From: an uncultured Anaerotignum sp.
Lineage (GTDB): Bacteria; Bacillota; Clostridia; Lachnospirales; Anaerotignaceae
Length of the DNA: 64,000 nucleotides
Direction of reading: 5' to 3'
NCBI RefSeq assembly: GCF_934277605.1
Contig: NZ_CAKQVD010000003.1
Coordinates: 1 to 64,000, forward strand
In this document: one piece after another, positions 6,815 through 14,378 of the stretch
How the letters are laid out: each line of letters begins with the position of its first letter
Numbering within the stretch: position 1 is the first letter of the stretch
The notes under the pieces: model-generated
Database searches by the model: none
What the model was told of the DNA's origin: nothing
What the model saw: only the letters and a program-made list of their open reading frames with translations
Translations under genes and position numbers: made by a program

Positions 6815-8851
6815 ATGGAAACCGATTTTGGTCTGTCTGCGGCAGATTTTCGCACACAGGCGGTTTATAGTGATGAAACAAAGCAATTTCGCTCTCCGGA
6901 GGAGCCGACCGCAGAGGATTGGGTGGAGGTGCGGATTCGTGTGGGCAGGGGAACTGCCTCTGCGGTTTTCCTTTGCACTGCACAGAGGGAATATCTCATG
7001 GAGGAGGCGGAGTGTGAAGGGGTGTTTTCCTATTGGAAGGCCGCATTGCCTCCGACGGAACAGAAAATAACCTATTATTTTCGCCTGCATTTTGGCGAAA
7101 CAATAGGCTTTTATACAAAATACGGCTATTTTTCGGAATATAAGCAGGAGGGGGATTTTCAAATCCTTCGCAATTATCAGGTTCCCGCATGGGCAAAGGG
7201 TGCTGTGATGTATCAGATTTTTACGGATCGCTTTGCCAATGGGGATTCCTCCGATGATGTAAAAACAAATGAATATGTCTATTTAAAGCAGAAGGTGCAG
7301 CAGGTATCCGATTGGAGCAGCCTGCCTGCCGTAAGCGATACGCACCGTTTTTATGGCGGCGATTTGCAGGGGGTAATCAATCATCTGGATTATTTGGCAG
7401 ATTTGGGCGTTGAGGTGCTTTATTTCAACCCGCTTTTTGTTTCGCCAAGCAATCATAAATATGATACGCAGGATTATTGGCATATTGACCCCCATTTCGG
7501 GAAAATCGTCAGAGAAAGCGGTTCTGTTTTGGCTGAGGATGCGGAAACAAACGAAACCGCAACGCTTTATGCAGCCAGAACCACAGAGGAGGAAAACCTG
7601 ACGGCCTCGGATGCGCTTTTTGCGGAGCTGACAAAGCAGGCGCATGATAGAGGAATGCGTGTGATTCTGGATGGGGTGTTTAACCATTGCGGTGCGTTTC
7701 ATAAATGGCTGGACAGAGAGGGCTTTTATGAGGGAAAGGTGCAGGGGGCCTATCGAAATGCGGATAGTCCCTATCGGGAGTATTTTTATTGGAACCCCGA
7801 TGGCACCTATGAAGGCTGGTGGGGCTATGAAAACCATCCCAAGCTGAATGTGGAGGGCTGTGCGGCTTTGCAGAAGGAGCTTTTGGAGATTGCGAAGCGT
7901 TGGGTTTCTCCTCCCTTTTGTGCAGATGGCTGGCGGCTGGATGTCGCCGCTGATTTGGGAAAAACGGAATCCTTCAACCATGCCTTTTGGCAGATGTTTC
8001 GCACTGCGGTCAAGGGTGTTTCTGCCGATAAGCTGATTTTGGCAGAGCATTATGGGGATGCGTCTGCTTGGCTGACGGGTAATCAATGGGATTCCATTAT
8101 GAATTATGATGCCTTCATGGAGCCTGTCACATGGTTTCTGACAGGGGTTTCCAAGCACAGCACAGAAAAGCGTGAGGATATGTATAACAATGCGGATATT
8201 TTTTGGGGCACAATGAGCTATCAGATGGGGAAGCTGCCTGCACAGGCAGCTGCGGTTGCCATGAATGAGCTTTCCAACCATGACCATTCCCGCTTTTTGA
8301 CACGCACGAACCGCAGGCTCGGCAGATTGGAAACAGAGGGCAGTGCGGCAGCAGAGGCAGGAACGGATAAGGCTGTTTTGCGTGAGGCTGTTCTTTTGCA
8401 AATGACATGGAACGGCGCACCGACTGTTTATTATGGGGATGAGGCAGGCTTGGCAGGCTGGACGGATCCCGATAACCGCCGCAGCTTTCCTTGGGGCAGG
8501 GAGGATAAGGGCTTGCTTGCTTTTCATAAGGCGGCAATTTCCTTGCGGAAAGCCCATCCTGTTTTGCGATATGGCTCGCTAAAGCAGCTTTTTGGTGCTT
8601 ATGGCATCATTGCGTATGGCCGCTTTGACCGAACGGAAAAAATTTTGGTTGCACTGAATAATACGGAGGAAAGAAAAACGGTTGCCATTCCTGTTTGGCA
8701 AATGGGAACAAGCATAGAGGGAGCTTTGCAAAATTGTTTGATGACAAATCAGGATGGCTTTTCGGAATTTGGCTTTCAATATCCCATCAAAAACGGAGAG
8801 GTATTGCTGACCTTGCCGCCGAAAAGTGCAATGGCTTTGAAGGAAATATAA
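6815..8851 (+). CDS. cytoplasmic GH13 alpha-amylase, neopullulanase/maltodextrinase-like
   Basis: A 678-residue hydrolase of alpha-1,4 (and possibly alpha-1,6) glucans. There is no signal peptide, so it probably acts on imported maltodextrins or internal glycogen. Residues 1-115 form a beta-rich CBM34-like N-domain. The (beta/alpha)8 domain follows from about 130, with MYQIFTDRFANGD near its start. Catalytic residues are D376 in DGWRLDVAAD (nucleophile), E411 in LAEHYGD (acid/base) and D490 in NHDHSRF (transition-state stabiliser). A C-terminal beta domain ends the protein. AAGGTGGTGG precedes the ATG. No sugar transporter is adjacent. Substrate choice among neopullulanase, cyclomaltodextrinase and maltogenic amylase cannot be decided from sequence. 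Confidence 0.88.
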   Translation: METDFGLSAADFRTQAVYSDETKQFRSPEEPTAEDWVEVRIRVGRGTASAVFLCTAQREYLMEEAECEGVFSYWKAALPPTEQKITYYFRLHFGETIGFYTKYGYFSEYKQEGDFQILRNYQVPAWAKGAVMYQIFTDRFANGDSSDDVKTNEYVYLKQKVQQVSDWSSLPAVSDTHRFYGGDLQGVINHLDYLADLGVEVLYFNPLFVSPSNHKYDTQDYWHIDPHFGKIVRESGSVLAEDAETNETATLYAARTTEEENLTASDALFAELTKQAHDRGMRVILDGVFNHCGAFHKWLDREGFYEGKVQGAYRNADSPYREYFYWNPDGTYEGWWGYENHPKLNVEGCAALQKELLEIAKRWVSPPFCADGWRLDVAADLGKTESFNHAFWQMFRTAVKGVSADKLILAEHYGDASAWLTGNQWDSIMNYDAFMEPVTWFLTGVSKHSTEKREDMYNNADIFWGTMSYQMGKLPAQAAAVAMNELSNHDHSRFLTRTNRRLGRLETEGSAAAEAGTDKAVLREAVLLQMTWNGAPTVYYGDEAGLAGWTDPDNRRSFPWGREDKGLLAFHKAAISLRKAHPVLRYGSLKQLFGAYGIIAYGRFDRTEKILVALNNTEERKTVAIPVWQMGTSIEGALQNCLMTNQDGFSEFGFQYPIKNGEVLLTLPPKSAMALKEI

Positions 8852-8874
8852 TTATTATATAAGGAAGAAAAAGA

Positions 8875-9546
8875 ATGAGGATATTATATGAAGATGCAGT
8901 CATGCTTGCGGTGGTAAAGCCGCAGGGAATGCCTGCACAGGCAGATAAAACAGGAGATTTGGATTTGCTTTCCGCCTTGGAGGAATATGCAGGGCAGCAC
9001 TTGGGATTGCTGCACCGCTTAGACAGACCGGTTGGCGGTGTTATGCTGTTTGCGAAGGAAAAGAGGGCGGAGGCATTTCTTGCGAAGGAGCTGCAGGAGC
9101 ATCGCCTGAAAAAAAGCTATTTAACGGTGCTTTGCGGCAAGCTGCCTGCGGAGGAAGGAACACTGGAGGATTATCTTTTGAAAAATGCCCGCACCAATCT
9201 TTCTGAGGTGGTTTCCAAGGAAAGAAAGGGGGCAAAGCGTGCAGCTCTGCGGTATCGGCGGCTTGCGGAAGCGGAAACGGAAATGGGTGTGCTGACCTTG
9301 GCGGAAATTGAGCTGGAAACAGGGAGGCACCACCAAATTCGTGTGCAGACGGCACATGCAGGCTTTGCCATCTGGGGCGACAGAAAATACCATAAATCCT
9401 TTCAGAAGCGGGGAAAAACGGAAATTGCACTTTGGTCTTATCGCTTGGAGGGAATCCATCCGCAGACGAAGGAGCCGTTTTGCTTTCTGGCAAAGCCGGA
9501 AAAGGAGCCGTTTTCATTTTTTGCGGAGAAATTAGAGGAATTGTAA
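8875..9546 (+). CDS. RluA-family RNA pseudouridine synthase
   Basis: Isomerises uridine to pseudouridine in rRNA or tRNA. At 223 residues it is a minimal catalytic domain without the N-terminal S4 domain. The RluA motif HRLDRPVGGVMLFAK carries the catalytic Asp. GRHHQIRVQTAHAGFAIWGD is the second family signature. It starts 23 bases after the GH13 stop with AAGGAAGAAAAAG upstream and is probably co-transcribed with it. The RNA target cannot be read from sequence. Confidence 0.88.
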   Translation: MRILYEDAVMLAVVKPQGMPAQADKTGDLDLLSALEEYAGQHLGLLHRLDRPVGGVMLFAKEKRAEAFLAKELQEHRLKKSYLTVLCGKLPAEEGTLEDYLLKNARTNLSEVVSKERKGAKRAALRYRRLAEAETEMGVLTLAEIELETGRHHQIRVQTAHAGFAIWGDRKYHKSFQKRGKTEIALWSYRLEGIHPQTKEPFCFLAKPEKEPFSFFAEKLEEL

Positions 9547-9556
9547 GAAGTATCCT

Positions 9557-9585
9557 TTGCAATTTTAGATAGGTTGGTATATAAT
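9557..9585 (+). promoter_or_regulatory. clpC promoter
   Basis: TTGCAA (9557-9562), 17-base spacer, TATAAT (9580-9585). No CtsR operator (tandem GGTCAAA-type heptamers) is visible in or after it. Confidence 0.6.
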
Positions 9586-9612
9586 ATAGCAATATAAAAT
9601 GAACCTGTGGAG

Positions 9613-9640
9613 AAGAACCAAATGCGGTTCTTTTCTTTCT
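9613..9640 (+). terminator. hairpin with T-rich tail in the clpC leader
   Basis: AAGAACC (9613-9619) pairs with GGTTCTT (9626-9632), 6-base loop, followed by TTCTTTCT. It lies downstream of the clpC promoter and about 60 bases before the ATG, so it is either an attenuator-like element or the end of read-through from the upstream gene. Confidence 0.4.
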
Positions 9641-9701
9641 AAAATAAATTAGCAATCACAATCATGGATGGCTAACAAAATAAGCAAGGAAGGTGAAAAG
9701 A

Positions 9702-12146
9702 ATGCAAGGAAAATATACGAAAAAGGCGATGGATGTTTTACAGCGTGCGAAGGAAGCAGCAACAAAGCTGGGAAATGAATATATCGGTACGGAGCATATT
9801 TTGCTTGGGCTTACATTGGTGCAGCAAAGTGTTGCCGCTAAGGCATTGGAAGGGCAAAATGTAACCTATCATCAGGTAATGGAGCGCATTTGTGAAATGC
9901 AGGGCGAAAAGAAGAAATTTTATCTCCCTGTGGATATGACGCCACGGGCAAAGAGAGTGGTGGAACGCAGTAAGCAGGAGGCATTACGCCTTGGGGCAAG
10001 CTATGTCGGCACAGAGCATATCCTTTTGGCACTTTTGCGAGAGCCGGATACGCTTGCCATCACATTGCTGGAGGATTTGGGCGTTGATATCCAGACCTTA
10101 TATGAGGATATTATGCTGCTGCTTGGCGAAAGCGAGGCACAGCCTGCCGGTGTGTTTGGTATGTATGAGCGTCCTGAGGAGGAAGCCTCCGAAACAGAGG
10201 ATTTGGATAAATTCAGCCGTGACATGACGGCGTTGGCAAGCCAGGGTAAATTCGATCCCATTGTCGGCAGAGAGCAGGAGATTGAGCGCATCATTCGGAT
10301 TCTCAGCCGCAGAACAAAGAACAGCCCCTGCTTGATTGGGGATCCCGGTGTCGGCAAGACAGCCATTGTTGAGGGCTTGGCACAGAAAATCAGTGATGGG
10401 GATGTGCCGGATACGCTGAAGGATAAGCGGATTTTCTCCCTTGATTTGTCTGCCATGGTGGCAGGCTCAAAATATCGTGGGGAATTTGAGGAAAGAATGA
10501 AAAAGGCACTTGAGGATGTCAAGGCCGTAGGAAATATCATATTGTTTATTGATGAAATCCACACTGTCATCGGTGCGGGTGCGGCAGAAGGGGCGATTGA
10601 TGCCTCCAACATTTTGAAGCCTGCCTTGGCAAGAGGAGAGATTCAGCTAATCGGGGCAACCACGCTTGAGGAATATCGCAAGCATATTGAGAAGGATGCC
10701 GCTTTTGAACGCCGTTTTCAGCCTGTGCGTGTAGAGGAGCCGACAGAGGCGGTTGCGGTGCAAATGCTGAAGGCATTGAAGGATCCGTATGAAATGCACC
10801 ACAGGGTACGCATTTCCGATGAAGCCATTGCGGCGGCAGTGAAGCTTTCCGCAAGATATGTCACAGAACGCTTTTTGCCCGATAAGGCGATTGATTTGAT
10901 TGACGAGGCGGCCTCTTGTCTGCGTCTTTCCGTTTACACCGCTCCGAGCTCTATCAAGGAGGTGGAGGCAAGAATTGATGAGCTGGAAAAGGAAAAGGAG
11001 GCTGCCATCAAGACAGAGGAATTTGAACAGGCGGCAGAAATCAAAAAGCTGCAGGATGGTCTGCGCAGCAGCTTGAAGGTGGCAAAAAAGGCATGGGAAA
11101 CCTCCCATGACAGCGGCGAAATTGTGGTAACGGCAGATGATGTTGCAGAAATTGTGTCCCGCTGGACAGGAATCCCCGTGCAGAGCATGAAGGAGGAGGA
11201 AAGCCAGCGCTTGCTGCATTTGGAAGAAACACTGCACAAGAGAGTGATTGGGCAGGATGAGGCGGTGAAGGCATTGGCGAAGGCAGTCCGCCGTGGGCGT
11301 GTCGGCTTGAAGGATCCGAACCGTCCGATTGGCTCCTTCCTGTTCCTTGGCCCTACGGGTGTCGGCAAAACGGAGCTTTCCAAGGCTTTGGCGGAGGCAC
11401 TGTTTGGGGATGAAAATGCCATGGTGCGTATTGATATGTCCGAATATATGGAAAAGCACAGTGTTTCTCGTATGGTTGGCTCTCCTCCGGGCTATGTCGG
11501 CTATGAGGAGGGCGGACAGTTGAGTGAAAAGGTGCGCCGCAACCCTTATTCCGTTGTGCTGTTTGATGAAATCGAAAAAGCCTCTCCGGAGGTGTTTAAC
11601 ATTCTTTTACAGGTTTTGGATGACGGGCATATTACCGATGGACAGGGCAGAACGGTTGATTTCAAAAATACGGTTATCATTATGACCTCCAACGCAGGCG
11701 CACGCAGCATTGCCGCACCGAAGCGGTTGGGCTTTACAAGTGTGGAAACACCGGAGCAGAACTATGAAATGATGAAAAAGGGTGTGATGGATGAAATCAA
11801 GACCATCTTTAAGCCGGAATTTTTGAACCGTATTGATGATATCATTGTGTTCCACCCCTTAGAGAAGGAGGAAATCACAAGAATTGTGCAGCTTTTGGCA
11901 GATGTCATGGCGAAACGGGTGCAGGAAAACATGAATATTTCGGTTTCCTTTACCAAAAAAGCAATCGAAAAAATTGCGGAGGAGGGCTATGATAAGGCGT
12001 ATGGCGCAAGACCGCTGCGTCGTGCCATCCAGTCCAAAATCGAGGATGCCTTTGCGGAGGAATATCTGCGTGGGAACATCAAGGCGGGGGATAAGGTTTC
12101 CATTGGATTGAAAACCAACGGATTCAGCTTTCGTGTTGTGAAATGA
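9702..12146 (+). CDS. clpC: ATP-dependent Clp protease ATPase subunit ClpC
   Basis: Hsp100 unfoldase that feeds substrates to ClpP in the cytosol. The 814-residue protein has all expected parts: two Clp N repeats (residues 1-145), a first AAA+ module with Walker A GDPGVGKT near 212, a UVR segment near 426 (ELEKEKEAAIKTEEFEQAAE), and a second AAA+ module with GPTGVGKTE near 550 and the D2-small domain. The ATG at 9702 is chosen because AAGGAAGGTG lies just upstream; a GTG nine bases earlier overlaps that SD. The usual ctsR-mcsA-mcsB genes are not upstream, yet radA still lies close downstream, so only part of the Firmicutes clpC neighbourhood is kept. Confidence 0.96.
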   Translation: MQGKYTKKAMDVLQRAKEAATKLGNEYIGTEHILLGLTLVQQSVAAKALEGQNVTYHQVMERICEMQGEKKKFYLPVDMTPRAKRVVERSKQEALRLGASYVGTEHILLALLREPDTLAITLLEDLGVDIQTLYEDIMLLLGESEAQPAGVFGMYERPEEEASETEDLDKFSRDMTALASQGKFDPIVGREQEIERIIRILSRRTKNSPCLIGDPGVGKTAIVEGLAQKISDGDVPDTLKDKRIFSLDLSAMVAGSKYRGEFEERMKKALEDVKAVGNIILFIDEIHTVIGAGAAEGAIDASNILKPALARGEIQLIGATTLEEYRKHIEKDAAFERRFQPVRVEEPTEAVAVQMLKALKDPYEMHHRVRISDEAIAAAVKLSARYVTERFLPDKAIDLIDEAASCLRLSVYTAPSSIKEVEARIDELEKEKEAAIKTEEFEQAAEIKKLQDGLRSSLKVAKKAWETSHDSGEIVVTADDVAEIVSRWTGIPVQSMKEEESQRLLHLEETLHKRVIGQDEAVKALAKAVRRGRVGLKDPNRPIGSFLFLGPTGVGKTELSKALAEALFGDENAMVRIDMSEYMEKHSVSRMVGSPPGYVGYEEGGQLSEKVRRNPYSVVLFDEIEKASPEVFNILLQVLDDGHITDGQGRTVDFKNTVIIMTSNAGARSIAAPKRLGFTSVETPEQNYEMMKKGVMDEIKTIFKPEFLNRIDDIIVFHPLEKEEITRIVQLLADVMAKRVQENMNISVSFTKKAIEKIAEEGYDKAYGARPLRRAIQSKIEDAFAEEYLRGNIKAGDKVSIGLKTNGFSFRVVK

Positions 12147-12202
12147 TACTGGATTTTATGCAAAAGAAATCAAAAAATTCTCTATACCTACAATCTATTT
12201 TG

Positions 12203-12211
12203 TGTTATAAT
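12203..12211 (+). promoter_or_regulatory. extended -10 promoter upstream of the small conserved gene
   Basis: TGTTATAAT (12203-12211) has an extended -10 form, with no good -35 at the expected distance. It would create a leader of about 112 bases (see 12218-12300). Confidence 0.4.
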
Positions 12212-12217
12212 CATAAC

Positions 12218-12300
12218 CATAGTTTTATCTGCTTGCGGCAGAAAACAAACCAAGGTTCAAGCGCAGAGGCAGCCGTTTCCTTCGGCTGTTTCGGCGAGGT
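12218..12300 (+). promoter_or_regulatory. structured leader of unknown class
   Basis: The leader can fold into at least two helices: CTGCTTG (12229-12235) with CAA-GC-GCAG near 12258-12266, and CAGCCG/CGGCTG near 12270-12288. I do not recognise it as a known riboswitch. It may be just a stable 5' end. Confidence 0.3.
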
Positions 12301-12329
12301 ACAATAGAGAAATGAGTGGAGGTACTGAA

Positions 12330-12743
12330 ATGGCAGTTATCGAGGAATTGATCAGACAAGAAGAAAATGGCACAATCAGTTTCGGTAATCATCTGATGGA
12401 TGAAAAGAAAAAAGTTCTGGATTTTGAAGTAAACGGTGATTTATATAAAATCAAAACCTTTAAGGAAATCACAAAATTGGAGAAAAACGGCAAAATGCTG
12501 CTGGAGACAGTTCCCGGCGCAACCGTACATAATTTTGCAGTAGATGAAAAGGGTGCAAGCTTTTCCGTGGAGGGTGCGGAAAACGCACAGATTACAATGG
12601 AATTGGAGCCTGATACAGAATATAAAATTCTGATTGACGATGTAAATGTCGGCAAGATGAAAACAAATCTGGCGGGCAAGGTAAACTTCAGCGTAGAGCT
12701 GGGCAAGGAAACCCCTTTCGTTGCAATCGAAAAAATCGGCTGA
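12330..12743 (+). CDS. small conserved clostridial protein of unknown function
   Basis: A 137-residue cytosolic protein. The ATG at 12330 is preferred over 12312 because GGAGG (12318-12322) sits 7 bases before it. It has no signal peptide or membrane segment. The sequence is acidic and beta-rich, with an N-terminal EELIRQEENGTISFGNH segment and a C-terminal LEPDTEYKILIDDVNVGKMKTNLAGKV segment that looks like a small beta-sandwich. I recall similar short proteins being labelled endosialidase in public genomes. That name is not credible for a domain this size with no catalytic motif, so I give no function. It lies between clpC and radA and is ended by its own terminator. Confidence 0.8.
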   Translation: MAVIEELIRQEENGTISFGNHLMDEKKKVLDFEVNGDLYKIKTFKEITKLEKNGKMLLETVPGATVHNFAVDEKGASFSVEGAENAQITMELEPDTEYKILIDDVNVGKMKTNLAGKVNFSVELGKETPFVAIEKIG

Positions 12744-12748
12744 TGTAA

Positions 12749-12790
12749 GAAAAAGGGACTGTAATCATTGGGATTGCAGTCTTTTTATTT
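12749..12790 (+). terminator. terminator between the small conserved gene and radA
   Basis: A nearly continuous 17 bp stem (AAAAAGGGACTGTAATC against GGATTGCAGTCTTTTT) ends in TTTTTATTTAT. radA starts only about 17 bases later, so it is likely to be transcribed by read-through or from a promoter not seen here. Confidence 0.75.
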
Positions 12791-12806
12791 ATATTGAGGA
12801 AATGCT

Positions 12807-14192
12807 ATGAAAATCAAAACAGTTTATCAATGTAAAAATTGCGGCTATCAAAGTCCGAAATGGGCAGGAAAATGTCCGAATTGCAGTGAATGGAATACCC
12901 TTGAGGAAACGGAGCAGCTTAAGACAGGCACAAAAGCAATGAAAACAGCCCCGAAGCAGCCGATTTCCCGTCTTTCCGAGGTGGAAACGGGCAATGACCA
13001 ACGCCTGCTGACAGGGATTGCGGAGTTTGATCGTGTGATGGGCGGCGGCATTGTGCGTGATTCCGTTACCATCATTACCTCTCCTCCCGGCGGCGGCAAA
13101 TCCACACTGAGCCTGATGGCGGCCTCTGCCTTGGCCAAGCAGGGCTATCGTGTGCTGTATGCCTCCGGCGAGGAAAGCGACAGCCAGATTAAAAATCGTG
13201 CCGACCGTATTTTAGAAAGCATTGCGGAAAATATCTGGATTCTTGCGGACACCTCTATGGATAATGTCTTAGAGGCTATCCGAGAAATTGATCCGGATTT
13301 CATCATTCTGGACAGTATACAGACATTTTCTTTGGCGGAATTTTTGCCCTCCCGTGCAGGCAACCCGACACAAACGATGGAGTGTGCATCTGCCTTGGTG
13401 GCACAGGCGAAGAACAAGAAACGCCCCAGAGCAGTGCTGATGATCGGACAGATGAATAAAAGTGATGAAATCGCAGGGCTGCGAGCCTTGGAGCATTTGG
13501 TGGATGCTGTGCTTGTGCTGGAGGGCGAGGGTGCAGATGAGCTGCGCTGCTTGGTGGCAACCAAAAACCGTTTTGGCAGCACAGGCGAAATGGGCTTTTT
13601 CACTATGACGGAGGCAGGGCTTTCCTCTATTGAAAATCCTTCCGCCTATTTTATGACGAAAAGGGCACAGGGAGATGCTGTTTCGGGCAGTGCGATTGCT
13701 GTTTTGAAGGAAGGCTCCCGTCCTGTGATTGCGGAGGTTGAAAGCTTGGTTTCCTCCTCCTTTACGCCGTATCCCTCCCGAATCAGCGAAACCATGAAGA
13801 AGGATACCATGAATACGCTGATTTCCGTTTTGGAGCAGAGGGGCGGCATTAAGCTGTATGATAAAAATGTTGTCATCAAAACCACCGGTGGCCTGTATTT
13901 GAAGGAGCAGGCGGCAAATCTGGCGGTCTTGATGAGTATTGCTTCTTCCGTTTACAACAAACCCATTCCTTCCGATTGGGCATTTCTTGCGGATGTGGGC
14001 CTGACGGGAGAGCTGAAACGGGTTCCTTCCATGGAAGGTCGTATCAAAGAATTGGACCGTATGGGCTTTCGGAAGGTCTTTATTCCTGCCGGAGCCGTGC
14101 GGGAGCTTCATTTGGAGAATATCTGTGTTGTTGAAGCGAAATTTTTGTCAGAACTTCTAAAGCTTGTCTTTGATAAAAAGGGCAACAGATAA
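12807..14192 (+). CDS. radA: DNA repair protein RadA
   Basis: RecA-like ATPase that helps process recombination intermediates (branch migration). At 461 residues it is typical in length. It has the N-terminal C4 zinc finger (CKNCGYQSPKWAGKCPNC), Walker A in SPPGGGKST, the RadA-specific KNRFG motif near residue 253, and a C-terminal Lon-like domain. GAGGA lies a few bases upstream of the ATG. Its position after clpC follows the common Firmicutes order, with the small conserved gene inserted between them. Confidence 0.96.
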   Translation: MKIKTVYQCKNCGYQSPKWAGKCPNCSEWNTLEETEQLKTGTKAMKTAPKQPISRLSEVETGNDQRLLTGIAEFDRVMGGGIVRDSVTIITSPPGGGKSTLSLMAASALAKQGYRVLYASGEESDSQIKNRADRILESIAENIWILADTSMDNVLEAIREIDPDFIILDSIQTFSLAEFLPSRAGNPTQTMECASALVAQAKNKKRPRAVLMIGQMNKSDEIAGLRALEHLVDAVLVLEGEGADELRCLVATKNRFGSTGEMGFFTMTEAGLSSIENPSAYFMTKRAQGDAVSGSAIAVLKEGSRPVIAEVESLVSSSFTPYPSRISETMKKDTMNTLISVLEQRGGIKLYDKNVVIKTTGGLYLKEQAANLAVLMSIASSVYNKPIPSDWAFLADVGLTGELKRVPSMEGRIKELDRMGFRKVFIPAGAVRELHLENICVVEAKFLSELLKLVFDKKGNR

Positions 14193-14211
14193 AGAATATG
14201 GTCTTTTGTTC

Positions 14212-14250
14212 GTCATACAAGGACATAAGTATTTCTTATCGTTGTATGAC
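14212..14250. promoter_or_regulatory. long inverted repeat upstream of the pyruvate carboxylase promoter
   Basis: GTCATACAA (14212-14220) and TTGTATGAC (14242-14250) are perfect inverted copies, with an inner ATAAG/CTTAT pair. No T-run follows, so it is not a normal terminator. It ends 12 bases before the -35 at 14262, a good place for an activator or repressor site. The binding protein is unknown. Confidence 0.45.
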
Positions 14251-14261
14251 ATAATTTATGG

Positions 14262-14290
14262 TTTACGAATGGAAATTCCTGTATTATAAT
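14262..14290 (+). promoter_or_regulatory. pyc promoter
   Basis: TTTACG (14262-14267), 17-base spacer, TATAAT (14285-14290). The leader to the ATG is about 82 bases. Confidence 0.55.
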
Positions 14291-14378
14291 AGGGAGAAAC
14301 TATGCTTTGGTAAACTTAGCCAAAATCTCATTGGGATATAAAGCGTTATATACAAAAACCGAGAAGGAGGTATCCCCC

